Shown: one piece after another, positions 42,753 to 51,104 of the stretch | Position numbering within the stretch: the first letter of the stretch is position 1 | Layout: every line of letters starts with the position of its first letter | From: Clostridiales bacterium UBA1234 | GTDB lineage: Bacteria > Bacillota > Clostridia > TANB77 > UBA1234 | Reading direction: 5' to 3' | Assembly (NCBI GenBank): GCA_002308995.1 | Contig: DBWQ01000014.1 | Coordinates: 18,295 to 82,294 of the forward strand | Length of the DNA stretch: 64,000 bases | Program-made: the position numbers and the translations under genes | Notes under the pieces: generated by a model | The model's input: only the letters and a program-made list of their open reading frames with translations | Databases searched by the model: none | Told to the model about the DNA's origin: nothing

Positions 42753-43935
42753 AATTAGCGTTATCGTTCCTATCTACATGATAGAAACATATTTAACAGA
42801 TTGTATTCAAAGTATTATGAAGCAAACATACACCAATTTAGAAATCATTTTGGTGGATGATGGTTCCAAAGATAATTGCCCTCAAATATGCGACCAGATG
42901 GCAGAAATTGATGATAGAATTATCGTGATTCATAAGGAAAATGGAGGACTGGTTTCTGCAAGAAAAGCAGGCTTAAAAGTGGCTACTGGTGAATATGCCA
43001 CATATGTAGATGGAGATGACTTTATTGAACCACACTATTATGAAACAATGATGCATGCTATACTTACATCTTCTTCTGACATAGTCATTGCTGGATATTG
43101 TCGAGATTACTATCAAAATAGTATCTCCTTTATTCCTAAATTACCAGAAAAGACGTATGAGGGAGAAGCTATAAAGAATCTATACTGTGAAATGCTTTCC
43201 TATGGGGAATTCTATGATGCGAAAATTTCTACTTATTTGTGGAATAAATTATTTCGAAGAGAGCTATTACTCAAATGGCAAAACATCGTCGATGATACGA
43301 TTTTTATTGGTGAAGATGCTGCTGTGATATATCCTATGCTTTTAGATTGTCAAAGAATTCATGTCATTCACGACACAGAGTATCACTATAGACAAAGAGC
43401 AGATTCGATGTTAAAAGGAATTCATTCTTATAATAGAGAAGTCACTAATCTCAATCAATTATACCAGCATCTACTATCAATTTTTCAAAAAGCAAATCCA
43501 AAGTATCATTTACCTCAACAATTAGATGACTACATTCTTTCTTTATTTTTGGTACGCACAGGAGCTTTTATCCGTAAAGGGGAAAGCATGCATTTTATAT
43601 TGGATGATATGATTCAAAATAAAAAAATTGCTATCTATAGTGCTGGTACATTTGGACAAATGCTTTTTTATCAATTAAAAAAACAAACGACTTCTCAACT
43701 TGTTTCTTGGTATGATGAGGATGCTTTAGATTATCAAAAAGATGGGCTAGAGGTTAAAAGAATAGAAGAAATCGAAAAAGATACATTTGATCTACTCATT
43801 ATCGCTTCTTTAAGTCCTACTTATATCAAAAACACGATTGAAAGCCTCAGACTAGAGCCTTCTCAAGTTTGTACCTTTAATTTTACCAATGACCTAAAGA
43901 AACGTTTATTCAATCAATATTTATTATCAAAGTAA
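42733..43935 (+). CDS. Family 2 glycosyltransferase with C-terminal Rossmann-like domain
   Basis: Cytoplasmic GT-A glycosyltransferase, about 400 residues. KISVIVPIYMIETYLTDCIQSI starts the catalytic domain, with DDGSKD near 37 and the DGDD metal motif (YVDGDDFIEPHYY) near 92. Residues from about 295 form a separate small alpha/beta domain (IAIYSAGTFGQMLFYQLKK), a nucleotide-binding-like fold found on some capsule glycosyltransferases. The start at 42733 uses GAGGGA just upstream, inside the preceding gene. Confidence 0.88.
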   Translation: MMNPQPKISVIVPIYMIETYLTDCIQSIMKQTYTNLEIILVDDGSKDNCPQICDQMAEIDDRIIVIHKENGGLVSARKAGLKVATGEYATYVDGDDFIEPHYYETMMHAILTSSSDIVIAGYCRDYYQNSISFIPKLPEKTYEGEAIKNLYCEMLSYGEFYDAKISTYLWNKLFRRELLLKWQNIVDDTIFIGEDAAVIYPMLLDCQRIHVIHDTEYHYRQRADSMLKGIHSYNREVTNLNQLYQHLLSIFQKANPKYHLPQQLDDYILSLFLVRTGAFIRKGESMHFILDDMIQNKKIAIYSAGTFGQMLFYQLKKQTTSQLVSWYDEDALDYQKDGLEVKRIEEIEKDTFDLLIIASLSPTYIKNTIESLRLEPSQVCTFNFTNDLKKRLFNQYLLSK

Positions 43936-43949
43936 AGGATGGGGAAAAA

Positions 43950-44711
43950 ATGAAATCATTTGCAAGTTTAGTTGAAGAACAACAGCTAGGAGAAACCTAT
44001 TTGTTTTCTGTTGGACAAGCTGGATATATTATTAAAAGTAAATCTGGTAAATTATTTGGAATAGATTTATATTTATCAGACTGTGTTGAAAGAGATGAAG
44101 GTCATGTGGGCTTTAAAAGGCTTCTTCCTAAAATATTAGCACCAGAGGAATTAACATTGGATGTATTGGTAGCAACACACCCACATTTAGATCATTTTGA
44201 TTATGATTCGATGGCCGGATTTATGAAGAATGGTAAAACAAAGCTATTTGCCTCTATTAATTGCCAAAAATATGTACAAGAACTTCAAATTCAGGAAGAC
44301 AACGTTACCTATGTAAAACCAGGAGACACAGCAGAGGCGGGTGATTTTACTATCGATTTTGTTAAATGTGACCATGGTAACTTAGCACCAGATGCTGTTG
44401 GCATCGTTGTTACCGTTGATCATAAAAAATTATATTTTGCAGGGGATACTTGTTTACGTTTAGATTGGGTAGATGAAATCAAAGAAAAAGGTCCATTTGA
44501 TATTATGATTGCAGCCATCAATGGTGCCTATGGAAATTTAAATGAAGAAGATTGCTTTAAACTAAGTGAAGCCATCAAACCACAGTTTACAATTCCATGT
44601 CACTATGGCATGTTTGCCTCTCATGGTGGTAGTGTACAAAAGTTTATTGATTTTATGGGAAAAACACATCCATTTTATATCATGACACAAGGAGAAGTGC
44701 TAAAAATATAA
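43950..44711 (+). CDS. UlaG-like metallo-beta-lactamase-fold hydrolase
   Basis: A 253-residue metal hydrolase. The metal motif reads THPHLDHFDYD (HxHxDH) near residue 75, with later ligands in FAGDTCLRLDW near 165 and PCHYGMFASHGG near 215. It resembles UlaG, the L-ascorbate 6-phosphate lactonase, and related lactonases. Its place between a glycosyltransferase and an ATP-grasp enzyme suggests a role in making or trimming a precursor for the glycan, but the substrate is unknown. Confidence 0.85.
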   Translation: MKSFASLVEEQQLGETYLFSVGQAGYIIKSKSGKLFGIDLYLSDCVERDEGHVGFKRLLPKILAPEELTLDVLVATHPHLDHFDYDSMAGFMKNGKTKLFASINCQKYVQELQIQEDNVTYVKPGDTAEAGDFTIDFVKCDHGNLAPDAVGIVVTVDHKKLYFAGDTCLRLDWVDEIKEKGPFDIMIAAINGAYGNLNEEDCFKLSEAIKPQFTIPCHYGMFASHGGSVQKFIDFMGKTHPFYIMTQGEVLKI

Positions 44712-44731
44712 AACAGAAAGGATAATGATTT

Positions 44732-46012
44732 ATGAATGATTTAAAAGGAAAGAAATTATTAATTATGGGAGGAAATCCAGAAACTTCTCCACTTGTCAAA
44801 TATGCAAATGATATGGGAATTCAAACAATTGTCACGAGTGCAAGAGTAACGGATGATGCCAAAAAATATGCATGGAAAAGCTACGATATTGATGGGATGG
44901 ACGTTGAAGGAATTGTCAAAATGGCCAAAGAAGAAAACGTCGATGGGGTTTTAGTAGGTGTCGCTGATATTCTTGTTCCTGCTTACTGCAAAGTGTGTGA
45001 GGCACTTCATTTTCCTTGCTACGCCACAGAACAAATCGTCAATGTGTTTTCCTATAAGGACACTTTTAAAAAGACTTTTGAAGAATACGGCATTCATGGA
45101 ATTCCAGAATACCAATTGGATGAAAATCTTAAAAGCGAAGATATTGAAAAAATTCAATTTCCAGTCATGGTAAAACCAGTAGACAACGGCGGTGGCGTTG
45201 GTATGTCTTTATGCTACTCAAAGGAAGATTTAAAAAGTGCCGTAGAAAAAGCGCTTAATGCTTCCAAAAAGAAAAAATTTATCGTAGAAAGATACATGGA
45301 ATGCGAAGATTTCGCTGTGTACTATACATTTAAAGATGGTTATTGTAGTGCTTCTTGTGTCCTTGATAGAAATACGACGAGAAAACAACCTGGCTTTTCA
45401 AGAGTCAATTTAGGAAGTATATACCCTTCTTTTCATGCAGAAGACTACTTTCAAAAAATGCATGATAAAGCTGTAAAATTATTTCAAGATATTGGAGTTA
45501 AAAATGGGGTCCTACTTATATCTGCTTTTTATGAGAATGGTGAATTCTATGTGTATGATCCAGGATTTAGACTACAAGGAGAAGCACCTCATTTATTAAT
45601 GAAAGCCATCAATGGATTTGACCAAAGAGAGATGTTAATTCGATTTGCTTTAACGGGTTCTGAAGGAGACATTAATCTTAAAGAGCAAGATGATTGCAAC
45701 TTCCGTGGAAAACACGCAGCAACGTTTTGGGTACTATTAAAAGCCGGGAAAATTAAAAAGATTGCTGGCCTTGAAAACATTGAAAATGATCCACGTATCG
45801 TAGCAAATATGCAAAGGCTTTATGAAGGAAATACCGTGGAAGAAGCATGGGTCGGTACTGAAAGACAAGTCATGACAAGAATCTATATGGTGTGCGATTC
45901 AAAAGACGAACTTCGAAGTACCATCAAAGAATATCAAGAAAAAATAAAAGTCTTTGACGAAAACGATAACGATATGATTGTGGATTGGTTAAGCCCTGAC
46001 GCTGTGAAATAA
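44732..46012 (+). CDS. ATP-grasp family ligase
   Basis: A 426-residue carboxylate-amine ligase type enzyme. An N-terminal pre-ATP-grasp Rossmann part starts KKLLIMGGNPETSPLVKYANDMG. The ATP-grasp core has PVMVKPVDNGGGVGMSLCYS near 150 and DPGFRLQGEAPHLLM near 280. Such enzymes join a carboxylate to an amine or thiol. In this operon it may attach an amino acid or similar group to a sugar, which is inference from position only. Confidence 0.87.
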   Translation: MNDLKGKKLLIMGGNPETSPLVKYANDMGIQTIVTSARVTDDAKKYAWKSYDIDGMDVEGIVKMAKEENVDGVLVGVADILVPAYCKVCEALHFPCYATEQIVNVFSYKDTFKKTFEEYGIHGIPEYQLDENLKSEDIEKIQFPVMVKPVDNGGGVGMSLCYSKEDLKSAVEKALNASKKKKFIVERYMECEDFAVYYTFKDGYCSASCVLDRNTTRKQPGFSRVNLGSIYPSFHAEDYFQKMHDKAVKLFQDIGVKNGVLLISAFYENGEFYVYDPGFRLQGEAPHLLMKAINGFDQREMLIRFALTGSEGDINLKEQDDCNFRGKHAATFWVLLKAGKIKKIAGLENIENDPRIVANMQRLYEGNTVEEAWVGTERQVMTRIYMVCDSKDELRSTIKEYQEKIKVFDENDNDMIVDWLSPDAVK

Positions 46013-46073
46013 TCATGTTTTAAGATAAACAATGTAACAATAATTGAGTATATGAAGAATTGGAGAGATTGAC

Positions 46074-46838
46074 ATGAAACGATTAGAAGGAAAAGTAATT
46101 GCGATATCTGGTGGTACATCAGGCGTTGGAAAAGCTGCAGCAGAAGCATTTGCCAATGAAGGAGCCAAAGTAGTAATTGGTGGCAGAGATCACATAAAAG
46201 CAGAGGAAACCATTCAAAAAATCAAAGAAAAGGGAGGAGATGCCCTATTTGTTCATACAGAACTACGCGATGTTGAGGACTGTAAAAAACTAATCCTACA
46301 AACAGTAGAACACTATGGAAAGATAGATGGATTATTTAATTATGCAGGAGTGACTCCTATTTCAGCATTAGATTCTTGCGATGTTGACACCTTTAATGAT
46401 GTCATGAATATCAATTTTAGGGCAAGCTTTTTTTGCTGTCAAGAAGCCATTTTGCAAATGAGAAAAATTGGTGGTGGTTCTATCGTATTAACTGGATCAA
46501 TGCATGCGTGGGGAGGAGAAAAGGATAGAGCCGCTTATGCATGTTCAAAAGGAGCACTTTTAACATTAATGGAGCACATTGCCAATAATTATGCAAATGA
46601 ACAAATTAGATGTAATTATCTAACTCTTGGATGGCTTCCAACAGAAGGAGAACTTGCACTTAGAAGTCAATATGGAGAAACGGAAGAGCAACTCCGCAGT
46701 AGAGCGGCAGGATATATTCCAATGGGACGAATGCAAGAACCTTATGATTATATCGAAATCTTAATCTATCTCATGTCAGATGAATCAAAGATGATGACAG
46801 GAAGTACACTAAAAGTCGCAGGCGGATTACGTTTTTAA
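46074..46838 (+). CDS. Short-chain dehydrogenase/reductase
   Basis: Classical SDR of 254 residues with NAD(P) site SGGTSGVGKAAAEAFANEGA near 13 and NYAGV near 87. The catalytic Ser lies in LTGSMHAWGG near 140 and the YACSK motif near 156. It could oxidise or reduce a keto-sugar or polyol precursor for the operon. The preceding gap of 61 bp is the largest in the operon, but I see no promoter there. Confidence 0.9.
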   Translation: MKRLEGKVIAISGGTSGVGKAAAEAFANEGAKVVIGGRDHIKAEETIQKIKEKGGDALFVHTELRDVEDCKKLILQTVEHYGKIDGLFNYAGVTPISALDSCDVDTFNDVMNINFRASFFCCQEAILQMRKIGGGSIVLTGSMHAWGGEKDRAAYACSKGALLTLMEHIANNYANEQIRCNYLTLGWLPTEGELALRSQYGETEEQLRSRAAGYIPMGRMQEPYDYIEILIYLMSDESKMMTGSTLKVAGGLRF

Positions 46839-46862
46839 TTTCATAAAAAGGGGGAAAGTAGA

Positions 46863-47987
46863 ATGAGTTCAAAAAAAGTTTTATATGTAGCATCCATTAC
46901 AGGGCATATCACAAAATTTCACTTACCCTATTTAAAGCTTTTTAAGGAAAATGACTATGAAGTTCACGTGGCAAGTAATGGAGAAGAATTCATTGAAAAT
47001 TGTGATAAACATATTCAAATTCCATTTGAACGTTCTCCTTTTAAGCTAAATAACATCAAAGCCTATCAAGCATTAAAAAAACTAATTCAAAATGAAAACT
47101 ACGATACGATTGTTTGTCATACCCCTGTTGCTAGTATTTTGACACGATTTGCTGCAAGAAAAGTAAGAAAGAAAGGAACCCGTGTTATCTATATGTCCCA
47201 CGGATTTCATTTTTATCAAGGAGCACCACTTAAAAACTGGCTCATTTATTATCCAATCGAAAAATTGACTTCTAGAATGACGGATGACATTCTTACCATA
47301 AATACAGAAGATTATGCTTTCGCGCAAAAAAAATTGAAAGCGAAGAATTATCATTATGTTCATGGAATGGGTGTAGATGCTACTCAGTTTTTAAAAGAGA
47401 TAACCAACGAAGAAAAAATAAACATACGAAATAGTTTTCATCTTAAAGCAGATGATTTTGTTATCTTTTTTGCAGGAGAGTTAAATGAGAATAAAAATCA
47501 AATAATTCTGATTGAAGCTATGAAAGACCTTGTCACAACAATTCCACAAATCAAATTACTTCTTGCAGGAGCTGGCCCTTCGGAGACTTTCTTGAGAGAA
47601 AAGATAGCCGAGTACCATTTAGAAGACATTGTCTATTTAATTGGCTATCGCAAAGATATTCCACAGATTTTATCCATAACCGATCTATACATCTCCATGA
47701 GTATTCGTGAAGGATTAGGACTTAATCTTGTGGAAGCTTTAATGAAAAAGGTGCCAGTCATTGCCAGTGATAACCGAGGGCATCGTGATATTATTAAAAA
47801 TAATGAAAATGGGTATTTAATTGGAGCAAAGGATATTCTTGCTTTAGAAGATAAAATCAAGTATTTATTTTATCATCCTGAAATAAGAAAAACATTTTCT
47901 GAGAATGCAAGAAATGGTATAGAAAAGTTTTACTTAACCAATACCATGGAAGAAATGAAAGAAGTATTGTTGAGAAAAGAGGGATAG
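46863..47987 (+). CDS. Family 4 glycosyltransferase
   Basis: GT-B glycosyltransferase of 374 residues. The N-terminal domain holds ASITGHITKFHLPYLKLFKEND. The C-terminal nucleotide-sugar domain shows FAGELNENKNQIILIEAM near 203, SMSIREGLGLNLVEALMKKVPVIASDNRGHRDII near 277-310 with the EGLGLNLVEA version of the E-x7-E motif. It resembles PglA/EpsD-type enzymes that extend lipid-linked glycans at the inner membrane. Confidence 0.93.
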   Translation: MSSKKVLYVASITGHITKFHLPYLKLFKENDYEVHVASNGEEFIENCDKHIQIPFERSPFKLNNIKAYQALKKLIQNENYDTIVCHTPVASILTRFAARKVRKKGTRVIYMSHGFHFYQGAPLKNWLIYYPIEKLTSRMTDDILTINTEDYAFAQKKLKAKNYHYVHGMGVDATQFLKEITNEEKINIRNSFHLKADDFVIFFAGELNENKNQIILIEAMKDLVTTIPQIKLLLAGAGPSETFLREKIAEYHLEDIVYLIGYRKDIPQILSITDLYISMSIREGLGLNLVEALMKKVPVIASDNRGHRDIIKNNENGYLIGAKDILALEDKIKYLFYHPEIRKTFSENARNGIEKFYLTNTMEEMKEVLLRKEG

Positions 47988-47989
47988 TT

Positions 47990-48952
47990 TTGAATCATAA
48001 AATTAATTTGATTATTCCGTATTTTGGAAAATTGCCAAACTATTTTCCGTTATTCTTGGCAAGTTGTGCCTACAATCCTAAGATTCATTGGACTATTATC
48101 ACAGATGATACAACACCCTATCAATATCCCCCAAATGTAACAAAACATGAAATGGCCTACCAGAACCTTGTCAATCAAATTCATACAAAATTAGATTCAA
48201 ACATTCCTTTAGAAAGTCCTTATAAGTTATGTGATTTAAAACCTGCCTATGGGTATTTATTTGCTAAGTTAAATGAAGGATATGATTATTGGGGATATTG
48301 TGATATCGATGTGATTTATGGAAACATTGAAAAATATTTACCTGAAGAAGCCTTTGAATGTGCAAAGATTTTTTCTCTAGGGCACTTTACCTTAATCAAA
48401 AACGAAGAAAAGTATAATACTATGTTCATGCAAAACATAAACCAAGAACCATATTACAAAAAAGCCTTTTCGTCAAAAGAAGCTTTTTGTTTCGATGAAA
48501 AAAATCCTTTTAGACCAAATATTGAAACTATTTTTGAATCTCAGGGAGAAAAAATATATCATGCAGATGTCATTGCCGATATTTACGCAGCAACTTCCAA
48601 TTTTAAAATCATCACAGATTATCAAGTTGAAAAAAAGAAAAACTCTTTTTTTGTTTGGAACAAAGGAACACTCAAACGTTATTATCTAGAAAACAATCAA
48701 ATAAAAGAAAGAGAATATATGTATATCCATCTTCAAAAACGCAAAATGAAAATCAAACTTTCCACAGAAAAGATTGATACGTATAAAATAATTCCCAATA
48801 GCTTCGAACCACTAGAAGTTCCGCTCCAAGAGATTCCATCAAAGTTTCACAAAATCAAGAAAAAGCATGGAAATTTAAATTATTTCAAGGTTAGATATAG
48901 CAATTTGAAAACGAAAGTAAGGAGGCTATTAAGCAACGGTGCAAACATATGA
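47990..48952 (+). CDS. DUF6625-like glycan biosynthesis protein
   Basis: A 320-residue protein beginning INLIIPYFGKLPNYFPLFLASC, with DLKPAYGYLF near 84 and YWGYCDIDVIYGNI near 100. These match a family found in capsule and exopolysaccharide operons that looks like a GT-A-type glycosyltransferase, with the DID as a possible metal motif. The C-terminal third is basic. TTG start at 47990, 2 bp after the previous gene. Its last codons form part of the operon terminator. Confidence 0.8.
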   Translation: MNHKINLIIPYFGKLPNYFPLFLASCAYNPKIHWTIITDDTTPYQYPPNVTKHEMAYQNLVNQIHTKLDSNIPLESPYKLCDLKPAYGYLFAKLNEGYDYWGYCDIDVIYGNIEKYLPEEAFECAKIFSLGHFTLIKNEEKYNTMFMQNINQEPYYKKAFSSKEAFCFDEKNPFRPNIETIFESQGEKIYHADVIADIYAATSNFKIITDYQVEKKKNSFFVWNKGTLKRYYLENNQIKEREYMYIHLQKRKMKIKLSTEKIDTYKIIPNSFEPLEVPLQEIPSKFHKIKKKHGNLNYFKVRYSNLKTKVRRLLSNGANI

Positions 48953-48969
48953 TTGCACCGTTGCTTTTT
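48932..48969 (+). terminator. Terminator of the glycan operon
   Basis: AGCAACGGTGCAA (48932-48944) pairs with TTGCACCGTTGCT (48953-48965), then Ts. The left arm lies within the coding end of the last gene. Confidence 0.92.
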
Positions 48970-48990
48970 CATTTTTTTTATATTTTTATC

Positions 48991-49019
48991 TTGAAATTTT
49001 TTTAAAAAAGTGTTAACAT
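48991..49019 (+). promoter_or_regulatory. Probable sigma-A promoter of the 65-residue orphan
   Basis: TTGAAA (48991-48996), 17-bp spacer, TAACAT (49014-49019). Confidence 0.6.
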
Positions 49020-49058
49020 AATGCATGCAACCCAAAATTTACAACATAAGGAGTTCCT

Positions 49059-49256
49059 ATGGAAAGAGAAGCTATTGTTTTGAGCATCGAGGGAGATTTT
49101 GTTACTGTTCAATACGAAAACTCCCAGAACCCTACCGAAAACGGTGAACTGATGGACTACTTAAAACCCGGTCTTCCTCTCAGACTTCAAGATAAAGTCA
49201 TCATTCGCGAGAAGAATGGCTTGTCTCAAATCGAAGGAGTTTTGAATTCCAAATAA
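49059..49256 (+). CDS. Orphan 65-residue protein
   Basis: I do not recognise this acidic, beta-rich small protein (EAIVLSIEGDFVTVQYENS, then a turn and DKVIIREKNG). The pattern of short strands could be an SH3- or OB-like barrel, but this is a guess. AAGGAG lies about 8 nt before the ATG. It is a single-gene unit with its own promoter and a terminator about 70 bp downstream, like the other cassettes. Confidence 0.65.
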   Translation: MEREAIVLSIEGDFVTVQYENSQNPTENGELMDYLKPGLPLRLQDKVIIREKNGLSQIEGVLNSK

Positions 49257-49325
49257 AGGTCACAAAGTTGAATCAAGCAATTAATTGATAACAAAAAGTA
49301 ATAGACGACTTCCGATCATCCAAAC

Positions 49326-49360
49326 AAAAAGACAACTAGATTTTTTCTGGTTGTCTTTTT
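49326..49360 (+). terminator. Terminator of the 65-residue orphan
   Basis: AAAAGACAAC pairs with GTTGTCTTTT, then Ts. Confidence 0.88.
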
Positions 49361-49370
49361 ACGTAGAATA

Positions 49371-49399
49371 TTGTTTTTTGATACGAATCGGTATATAAT
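49371..49399 (+). promoter_or_regulatory. Sigma-A promoter of the flippase-like gene
   Basis: TTGTTT (49371-49376), 17-bp spacer, TATAAT (49394-49399). Confidence 0.65.
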
Positions 49400-49448
49400 A
49401 ATAAGACATAGTTACAATTAAATAGAAGTCTTAAGGAAAGGGTTTATC

Positions 49449-50480
49449 ATGAGAATAGAAGAGAAGAATAAAAAAACAATTCAATATATCATTAATTTTG
49501 TTGTCTTTGTTCTCTTAATATTATTAACATTTAAAATTTTACTAAAGAATCAAAATATGAGAGAACTATATTATACCATTAAGACTGCACGCACGGAATT
49601 TATTCTCTTAGGATTTCTGTGTGTTTCAATTTATTTTATTTTAGAAGCCGTAAATTTAAGAAGAACGCTAAAAGCACTCGGAGAGAAGTGTAGTTTATCC
49701 ATGCTCATCAAGTATGTCTTAATCGGCTTTTTCTTTAGTTCTATTACGCCAGCAGCTACCGGAGGACAGCCTATGCAGTTTCTCTGTATGAAACGCGATG
49801 GTCTCAGTGGTTCTAGCGTTACTTTAGCACTGTTATTAAATCTATTTAGTTACCAATGTGTTACCATAGCCATGGAGCTTATCGGTGTCATATTTTTGCA
49901 TCAATACATGGATACAGGTATTATCGTTATGTTTGTCATTAGCTTAATCATCAATTCGATTGGTCTCATTCTTTTAATTATCGGCATTTTTTCTAAAAAG
50001 CTTTCCACACTTCTCGTTGAGCTTGCTGTTAAAGTTTTAAAATTTTTCAAATACAAAAAGGTGGAAAAGAAAGAAATCTCTATGTATGAAAGCTTGGAAA
50101 AATATAATGGCAGTGCTAAATACATCCGTGAAAATCGCATGCATATTATCAAACATTTTATTTGTGCTATCGTGGAACAATGTGTTTTTTATTCTGTTCC
50201 CTTTATGGTAGTCTATGCACTACGATTACCGGGAATCAATTATTTAAAAATGCTAGGTTTACAAGCACTTACCTTTGGTACAACATCAGGCATTCCACTT
50301 CCTGGAGCTGTTGGTGTGAGTGAAGGCGCTTTCGTAACGCTATACAAACACATTTATTCTGAAGAATTGATTAATAGTGCCATGATTTTACATAGAGGCA
50401 TAAGTTTTTATATTCCTGTTTGTGTTGCTGCTATTGTTTTTATCATTTACTCCATCAAGAAACATCACAAAAAAGTATAA
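49449..50480 (+). CDS. UPF0104/MprF-type flippase-domain membrane protein
   Basis: A 343-residue polytopic protein with seven to eight hydrophobic segments. It shows the family blocks FFFSSITPAATGGQPMQ near residue 97 and GTTSGIPLPGAVGVSEG near 277. This is the lysylphosphatidylglycerol synthetase membrane region (PF03706), without the cytosolic synthetase domain. Relatives flip lipids or lipid-linked sugars. GGAAAGGG precedes the ATG. Its position after the glycan operon is compatible with a lipid-transfer role. Confidence 0.88.
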   Translation: MRIEEKNKKTIQYIINFVVFVLLILLTFKILLKNQNMRELYYTIKTARTEFILLGFLCVSIYFILEAVNLRRTLKALGEKCSLSMLIKYVLIGFFFSSITPAATGGQPMQFLCMKRDGLSGSSVTLALLLNLFSYQCVTIAMELIGVIFLHQYMDTGIIVMFVISLIINSIGLILLIIGIFSKKLSTLLVELAVKVLKFFKYKKVEKKEISMYESLEKYNGSAKYIRENRMHIIKHFICAIVEQCVFYSVPFMVVYALRLPGINYLKMLGLQALTFGTTSGIPLPGAVGVSEGAFVTLYKHIYSEELINSAMILHRGISFYIPVCVAAIVFIIYSIKKHHKKV

Positions 50481-50535
50481 TTTCTATTATATGGCGAATA
50501 CTATTCTTATCTTAATACAATAAGGAGGAATTAGT

Positions 50536-50727
50536 ATGCCAAAACTAAATGAAGTCGAACTTCAACATGTAAGACATTTAATTGGTGAGCACGATATGTC
50601 TTATCAAAAATTATCTTCTTATGCTCAAGATTGTATGGACCCACAAATTAAGCAAATGTTTGAAAAATCGGCACAAGATGCCTTAACCACCAAACAAAAA
50701 TTAATGGGTTTTTTAACAATGGATTAA
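50536..50727 (+). CDS. Small spore coat-associated protein
   Basis: A 63-residue helical protein (VRHLIGEHDMSYQKLSSYAQDC) of the kind paired with CotF-like coat proteins in Clostridia. AAGGAGG sets the ATG. The next gene, CotF-like, follows 13 bp downstream. A weak sigma-E-like element (GTATAAT at about 50476, then AATACTAT) lies upstream and would fit mother-cell expression. Confidence 0.75.
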   Translation: MPKLNEVELQHVRHLIGEHDMSYQKLSSYAQDCMDPQIKQMFEKSAQDALTTKQKLMGFLTMD

Positions 50728-50740
50728 GGAGGAGATAAGA

Positions 50741-50983
50741 ATGCTAGAAAAATTTATGGTCAATGACGTGTTGTCACAGGTCAATAGCAGTATCGGAAAC
50801 TACGCAAATGTGATTACACAAGCAGCATGCCCAGAGTTTAGGAAAACAATTCAAGATATCCGAAATAGCTGTGAAGCGTTTCAGTATGATTTGTTTAAAG
50901 TAGCGCAGAATAAAGGCTATTACCAGCCTGCCGAAATCGCTACGCCCCACGAGGTAATGGCAGTGAAAAATATGTTCGCTTAA
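50741..50983 (+). CDS. CotF-family spore coat protein
   Basis: An 80-residue member of the coat F family (PF07875), a four-helix-bundle ferritin-like protein in the spore coat. The core reads VLSQVNSSIGNYANVITQAACPEFRKTIQDIRN, ending with KGYYQPAEIATPHE. It is shorter than Bacillus CotF, as usual in Clostridia. AAGGAGGA precedes the ATG. Confidence 0.85.
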   Translation: MLEKFMVNDVLSQVNSSIGNYANVITQAACPEFRKTIQDIRNSCEAFQYDLFKVAQNKGYYQPAEIATPHEVMAVKNMFA

Positions 50984-50986
50984 ATA

Positions 50987-51039
50987 AAATTCAGGACTGT
51001 TCCAAAGAAAAATGGATGGTCCTGAATTTTATTTTAATT
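50987..51039 (+). terminator. Terminator after the coat genes
   Basis: AAAATTCAGGAC pairs with GTCCTGAATTTT across a 20-nt loop, then T-rich sequence. Confidence 0.82.
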
Positions 51040-51044
51040 TTCTC

Positions 51045-51073
51045 TTTATTTTTAAATAGTAATATAGTATAAT
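51045..51073 (+). promoter_or_regulatory. Sigma-A promoter of der-plsY-gpsA
   Basis: TTTATT (51045-51050), 17-bp spacer, TATAAT (51068-51073). Confidence 0.55.
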
Positions 51074-51104
51074 ACAAGGGAATGTATAGTAAAGGAGTGT
51101 AAGT

